Assembly (NCBI GenBank): GCA_023230265.1
Contig: JALNXR010000068.1
Location: forward strand, 1-9,191
Source of the DNA: Bacteroidales bacterium
Lineage (GTDB): Bacteria; Bacteroidota; Bacteroidia; Bacteroidales; UBA932
Direction: 5' to 3'
Length of the DNA stretch: 9,191 nucleotides
Shown here in pieces: positions 6,176 through 9,191 of the stretch. A program made the translations under genes and the position numbers. The notes under the pieces were generated by a model. The model made no database searches. It was not told where the DNA came from and saw only the letters and a list, made by a program, of their open reading frames with translations. The stretch's first letter is position 1, and every line of letters begins with the position of its first letter.

Positions 6176-7129
6176 ATGGATCTCTCTATTGTCATCTCAC
6201 TTTTCAACGAAGAGGAGTCTCTCCCCGAATTGCTCTCACGTATAAAGAGTACTCTTGGCGACAATTATAAATACGAAATCATTCTGGTTGACGATGGTAG
6301 TACAGACTCCTCATGGAGGGTCATTCTCAGGCAGAAAGAGCTCTATCCTGATACAGTAAAGGCTATAAGATTCATGAGAAACTACGGCAAATCCGCAGCA
6401 ATCTATTGCGGTTTTGAAGCTGCTCAGGGTAATATTGTTATTACCATGGATGCCGACCTGCAGGATAACCCCGGGGAGATTCCGGAACTTTACAAAATGA
6501 TAAGTTCTGGAGAGTGGGATTTGGTATCTGGCTGGAAGAAAAAAAGGAAGGATAATGTTTTAACAAAAAACATACCCTCCAGAATCTATAATTATGCTGC
6601 CAGATTGGTTACGGGAGTCAGACTTCATGACATGAACTGCGGTCTTAAGGCATACAGAAAGGAGGTTATCAAGAATATTGAGGTATACGGAGAGATGCAC
6701 CGATATATACCCTATATTGCAAAAAATGCAGGTTTTTTAAGAATCGGAGAGAAGGTAGTTGCTCACCAGTCCAGGAAGTACGGTAAGAGTAAATTCGGAA
6801 TGGACAGGTTTTTTAAAGGATTTCTGGATCTACTCTCAATCTGGTTTCTTTCCAGGTTCGGTAAAAGACCTATGCATTTCTTCGGGCTTATCGGAACTAT
6901 GACCTTTCTTATAGGTACCGGCACCTCCGTATGGCTGATTGCAGAAAAGATCGCATCACAGGCAAAGGGTCTACCCTACAGAGCAGTCACTGACCAGCCT
7001 CTTTTCTACATATCACTGGTGGCACTTATTATAGGGATGCAACTCTTCCTGTCTGGATTTATCGGAGAGATGATCTCCAGAAACAGCAGCGAAAGAAACA
7101 ACTATAAGATACGTGAAAGAATCAGCTGA
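6176..7129 (+). CDS. Family 2 glycosyltransferase, DPM1/GtrB-like, with C-terminal membrane anchor
   Basis: This encodes 317 residues with an N-terminal GT-A domain. LSIVISLFNEEESLPELL opens it, VDDGSTD at 38-44 binds the nucleotide sugar, and DAD at 92-94 (in MDADLQDNPGEI) is the metal and donor motif. H-R-Y-I-P at 175-179 and YGKSKFG near 202-208 are typical of the DPM1/GtrB group. Two transmembrane helices follow, at about 234-256 and 276-298. Enzymes of this group transfer a sugar from a nucleotide donor to a polyprenyl phosphate at the inner face of the membrane. The exact sugar and acceptor cannot be read from sequence. It is cotranscribed with the DUF4199 gene and converges on the bactofilin gene, with only one base between stop codons. 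Confidence 0.9.
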   Translation: MDLSIVISLFNEEESLPELLSRIKSTLGDNYKYEIILVDDGSTDSSWRVILRQKELYPDTVKAIRFMRNYGKSAAIYCGFEAAQGNIVITMDADLQDNPGEIPELYKMISSGEWDLVSGWKKKRKDNVLTKNIPSRIYNYAARLVTGVRLHDMNCGLKAYRKEVIKNIEVYGEMHRYIPYIAKNAGFLRIGEKVVAHQSRKYGKSKFGMDRFFKGFLDLLSIWFLSRFGKRPMHFFGLIGTMTFLIGTGTSVWLIAEKIASQAKGLPYRAVTDQPLFYISLVALIIGMQLFLSGFIGEMISRNSSERNNYKIRERIS

Positions 7130-7130
7130 C

Positions 7131-7538
7131 CTACCCCTCTGATTCCGGTTTGGACGCTGTGTTTAATTTTGCTATCTCCTGATTAAACTCCTCCTCAGTG
7201 ATCATTTTGCAGGTGCCGTTAAACTGAGCGCCCTCCTCAATAAATATTTTGTGACATCTCAATGAACCTGTAAAATCGGCACTGTTTTTAAAACCGGTCT
7301 GGTTACCGGAGATTATGTTACCGTCTACCTTTCCCCATACATCAATGCTGTTGCAATAGATATCTCCCGTGTATTGTGCCGTTTCACCTATGACCACCTT
7401 TCCCCTGGTTTGTATCTTCCCCACATAAAGTCCGTCTATTCTGATGTCGCAGGAGGATATCAGGGTCCCCCTGAATTCGCTTCCTGAAGAAATTCTGTTC
7501 ACCTCGTTTATCTGAGGTATGATTTCGTTTTTTGCCAT
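7131..7538 (-). CDS. Bactofilin family (polymer-forming) cytoskeletal protein
   Basis: This encodes a 135-residue protein built of short repeated beta-strand turns: GSEFRGTLISSCDIRIDGLYVGKI, then GKVVIGETAQYTGDIYCNSIDVWGKVDGNI, then ADFTGSLRCHKIFIEEGAQFNGTCKM. This is the right-handed beta-helix pattern of bactofilins (DUF583), which self-assemble into filaments and commonly scaffold cell-wall enzymes. The core covers about residues 15-112, with a short polar N-terminal tail and an acidic C-terminal tail (TASKPESEG). The ATG at 7538 lies 4 bases after the lpdA stop codon, so the pair is cotranscribed. The usual partner, an M23 peptidase gene, is not adjacent here. The family call is strong; the local role is unknown. 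Confidence 0.88.
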   Translation of the reverse strand: MAKNEIIPQINEVNRISSGSEFRGTLISSCDIRIDGLYVGKIQTRGKVVIGETAQYTGDIYCNSIDVWGKVDGNIISGNQTGFKNSADFTGSLRCHKIFIEEGAQFNGTCKMITEEEFNQEIAKLNTASKPESEG

Positions 7539-7542
7539 ATCT

Positions 7543-8928
7543 TTATATGTGAATTGATTCTGAATGCACTGCGGCTGCAGCTTCCATTATTGCCTCACTC
7601 ATGGTGGGGTGAGGATGTATGGAGCGGAGAATATCTTTAATCCCGGCTCCGAGGTTTCTGGCCACTACAATCCCGGAAATCATCTCTGTAACATTGGCCC
7701 CCACAAGATGTGCCCCCAGCAGCTGATCACTGGTTTTGTCCGCAATCAGTTTTACAAATCCGTCTCTCTCGCCTGATGCTGTAGCTTTGCCAGAGGCAGT
7801 AAAGGGGAATTTCCCCACACTGTATTCAATTCCCAGTTCTTTGACCGCTCTTTCCGTCATGCCAACGGAGGCAATCTCCGGAGAGGTATAGGTGCATGCA
7901 GGAATATTTTCATAGTTAATAGGGTGTGGATCAAGTCCCGCAATCTTTTCTATACAGCAAACAGCTTCTGCAGAGGCTACGTGCGCAAGGGCGGGTGTTG
8001 GTATTACATCTCCGATGGCATATAGTCCATCTGTACTTGTTCTGTAATATTCATCAACCTTTATTCTCCCCCTCTCCGTCACCACTCCGAGCTCCTCAAG
8101 TCCCAGATTATCCGTATTGGGAATCACCCCCACTGCAGAAAGAACCACCTGAGCCTCTATAACCTCTTCACCCTTTTTTGTCTGAACAGTAATTTTGCAT
8201 ACATCACCTGATGTATCTACACTTTTGACATTGGCAGAAGTATGTACTTTAATACCCATTTTTCTAAAAGAACGACTCAGTTGTGCAGAGACATCATCAT
8301 CCTCCAGAGGAACCACAGATCCCAGATATTCAATAAGAAAAACCTCAACTCCCAGTGATCTGTAGAAGAAGGCAAACTCACTTCCAATGGCACCGGAACC
8401 AATTATTGCCATAGATGCAGGCAAAGATCCGGGAACTAATGCCTGGCGGTAGGATATTATCTTTTTCCCGTCAATCGGAGCAAATGGCAGAGAATTTGGT
8501 CTTGAGCCGGTTGCAATTACAATATGCGGAGCTTCCAGCAATGTTTTGGCACCGTCATCCGCAACCACCTCAACTCTGCCTTTTCCTGATAATCTTCCGG
8601 TACCCCTTATTACCTCAACCTTGTTTTTCCTAAGCAGAAAATCGACACCCCTGCTCATACTCTCTGCAACCCCTCTGCTTCTGGAGACTATTGCGGAAAG
8701 ATCAGGCACTACCTCTCCGGCTTCAAAGCCGTATTCTGCGGAGTGTAATGCATAATGCATGGCCTGCACACTCTTAAGCAATGCTTTTGTAGGGATGCAT
8801 CCCCAGTTCAGACATACACCACCCAACTCTGATTTTTCCACAATCGCACACTTCAGGCCAAGTTGAGCAGCTCTTATTCCGGCAACATATCCTCCGGGGC
8901 CGGATCCAATAATAATTATATCATACAT
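7543..8928 (-). CDS. lpdA: Dihydrolipoyl dehydrogenase (E3)
   Basis: This encodes a 461-residue flavoprotein that reoxidises dihydrolipoamide with NAD+, as the E3 subunit of 2-oxoacid dehydrogenase complexes or the L-protein of glycine cleavage. GSGPGG at 8-13 binds FAD; the redox-active disulfide is Cys39/Cys44 in GGVCLNWGCIPTK. The NAD-binding GSGAIG is at 177-182 and the second FAD motif, YAIGDV, is near 303-308. The interface catalytic pair is His440/Glu445 in HPHPTMSE. All key residues are intact and the length is normal. No E1, E2 or lipoylation gene is nearby, so which complex it serves cannot be said. It starts 57 bases after secA with no clear terminator between, and leads directly into the bactofilin gene. 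Confidence 0.95.
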   Translation of the reverse strand: MYDIIIIGSGPGGYVAGIRAAQLGLKCAIVEKSELGGVCLNWGCIPTKALLKSVQAMHYALHSAEYGFEAGEVVPDLSAIVSRSRGVAESMSRGVDFLLRKNKVEVIRGTGRLSGKGRVEVVADDGAKTLLEAPHIVIATGSRPNSLPFAPIDGKKIISYRQALVPGSLPASMAIIGSGAIGSEFAFFYRSLGVEVFLIEYLGSVVPLEDDDVSAQLSRSFRKMGIKVHTSANVKSVDTSGDVCKITVQTKKGEEVIEAQVVLSAVGVIPNTDNLGLEELGVVTERGRIKVDEYYRTSTDGLYAIGDVIPTPALAHVASAEAVCCIEKIAGLDPHPINYENIPACTYTSPEIASVGMTERAVKELGIEYSVGKFPFTASGKATASGERDGFVKLIADKTSDQLLGAHLVGANVTEMISGIVVARNLGAGIKDILRSIHPHPTMSEAIMEAAAAVHSESIHI

Positions 8929-8985
8929 ATCGCTTTACACATTTTAATATTTAAAAACCAACAATAATCAAATCAGAACCATCTG

Positions 8986-9191
8986 TCAGGCAGCACCGTG
9001 GCAGTTTTTATATTTCTTTCCGCTGCCACAGGGGCATGGGTCATTTCTGCCCACCTTTTTCTCTACATGAACCGGTGCCTGGCTTTTCTGCTCCCCGGAA
9101 GAGGTTACAAGATCTGTTCTGGAGGTTCGCATATTGCTCAGATCGGTCTTTCTGTGTTGCTGCTCTCTTACATTTACCTGGGGTTCCCTCG
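8986..9191 (-). CDS. secA: Protein translocase ATPase SecA, C-terminal tail (partial)
   Basis: The last 68 codons of a minus-strand gene that enters from the right edge. A polar, low-complexity linker ([17 protein letters not shown] and following) leads to a C-terminal zinc-binding SEC-C motif, [20 protein letters not shown], ending GAA-stop at 8986-8988. The metal ligands are Cys, Cys, Cys, His in the C-x-C-x8-C-H arrangement, normal for SecA and used to bind SecB or phospholipid. Linker plus motif is what Bacteroidota SecA C-termini look like, so SecA is preferred over the many other proteins that carry a SEC-C motif. The ATPase core is outside the window and could not be checked. Confidence 0.78.
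   Translation of the reverse strand, partial: REPQVNVREQQHRKTDLSNMRTSRTDLVTSSGEQKSQAPVHVEKKVGRNDPCPCGSGKKYKNCHGAA

Noticed and set aside
8929..8985. Possible promoter or terminator between secA and lpdA
   Set aside because: A TTTG is present on the minus strand (8969-8972), but no TAnnTTTG occurs at a fitting distance, and no hairpin with a U-tract is visible.

Overview
The window looks like chromosomal housekeeping DNA from a member of the Bacteroidota, most likely Bacteroidales. The evidence is a DUF4295 small protein next to rpmB-rpmG, a DUF4199 membrane protein paired with a DPM1-like glycosyltransferase, a long (449 aa) signal peptidase I, a PSD-A-type phosphatidylserine decarboxylase tail, and promoters of the Bacteroidota pattern TTTG / TAnnTTTG. 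Most genes have A-rich leaders without a Shine-Dalgarno (SD) sequence, also typical of the phylum. I see no mobile element, tRNA, rRNA or CRISPR array, and no gene-free stretch longer than about 110 bases.

Layout. Bases 2-184 (+) are the end of psd. It converges on a long minus-strand block of translation genes reading from right to left: thrS (5538), infC, rpmI, rplT, lepB, then rpmB, rpmG and the DUF4295 gene, closing at a strong hairpin plus U-tract terminator (193-230). The first five genes are closely spaced and probably one operon. rpmB-rpmG-DUF4295 has its own likely promoter just after lepB, but no terminator separates the two groups, so read-through is likely. Divergent from thrS, a near-perfect promoter (5600-5630) drives the plus-strand DUF4199-GT2 pair (5660-7129). 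This pair converges, with one base between the stop codons, on a minus-strand lpdA-bactofilin pair (8928-7131). The window ends in the C-terminal tail of secA (minus).

Main observation. infC has no ATG at its family-typical N-terminus. The reading frame extends 32 codons upstream of the first ATG to an ATC codon placed 8 nt after a perfect AGGAGG. A consensus SD with a rare AUC start, among SD-less neighbours, matches the known logic of IF3 autoregulation through non-canonical start codons. A second point is a conserved-looking stem in the unusually long rpmI-rplT spacer, where ribosomal protein L20 could act.

The genes serve translation (aminoacylation, initiation, ribosome assembly), protein export and processing (SecA, LepB), central metabolism (Lpd), and the envelope (Psd, GT2, bactofilin). 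I see no sign of a new defence or mobile system; the interest is in gene starts, RNA structure and gene arrangement.
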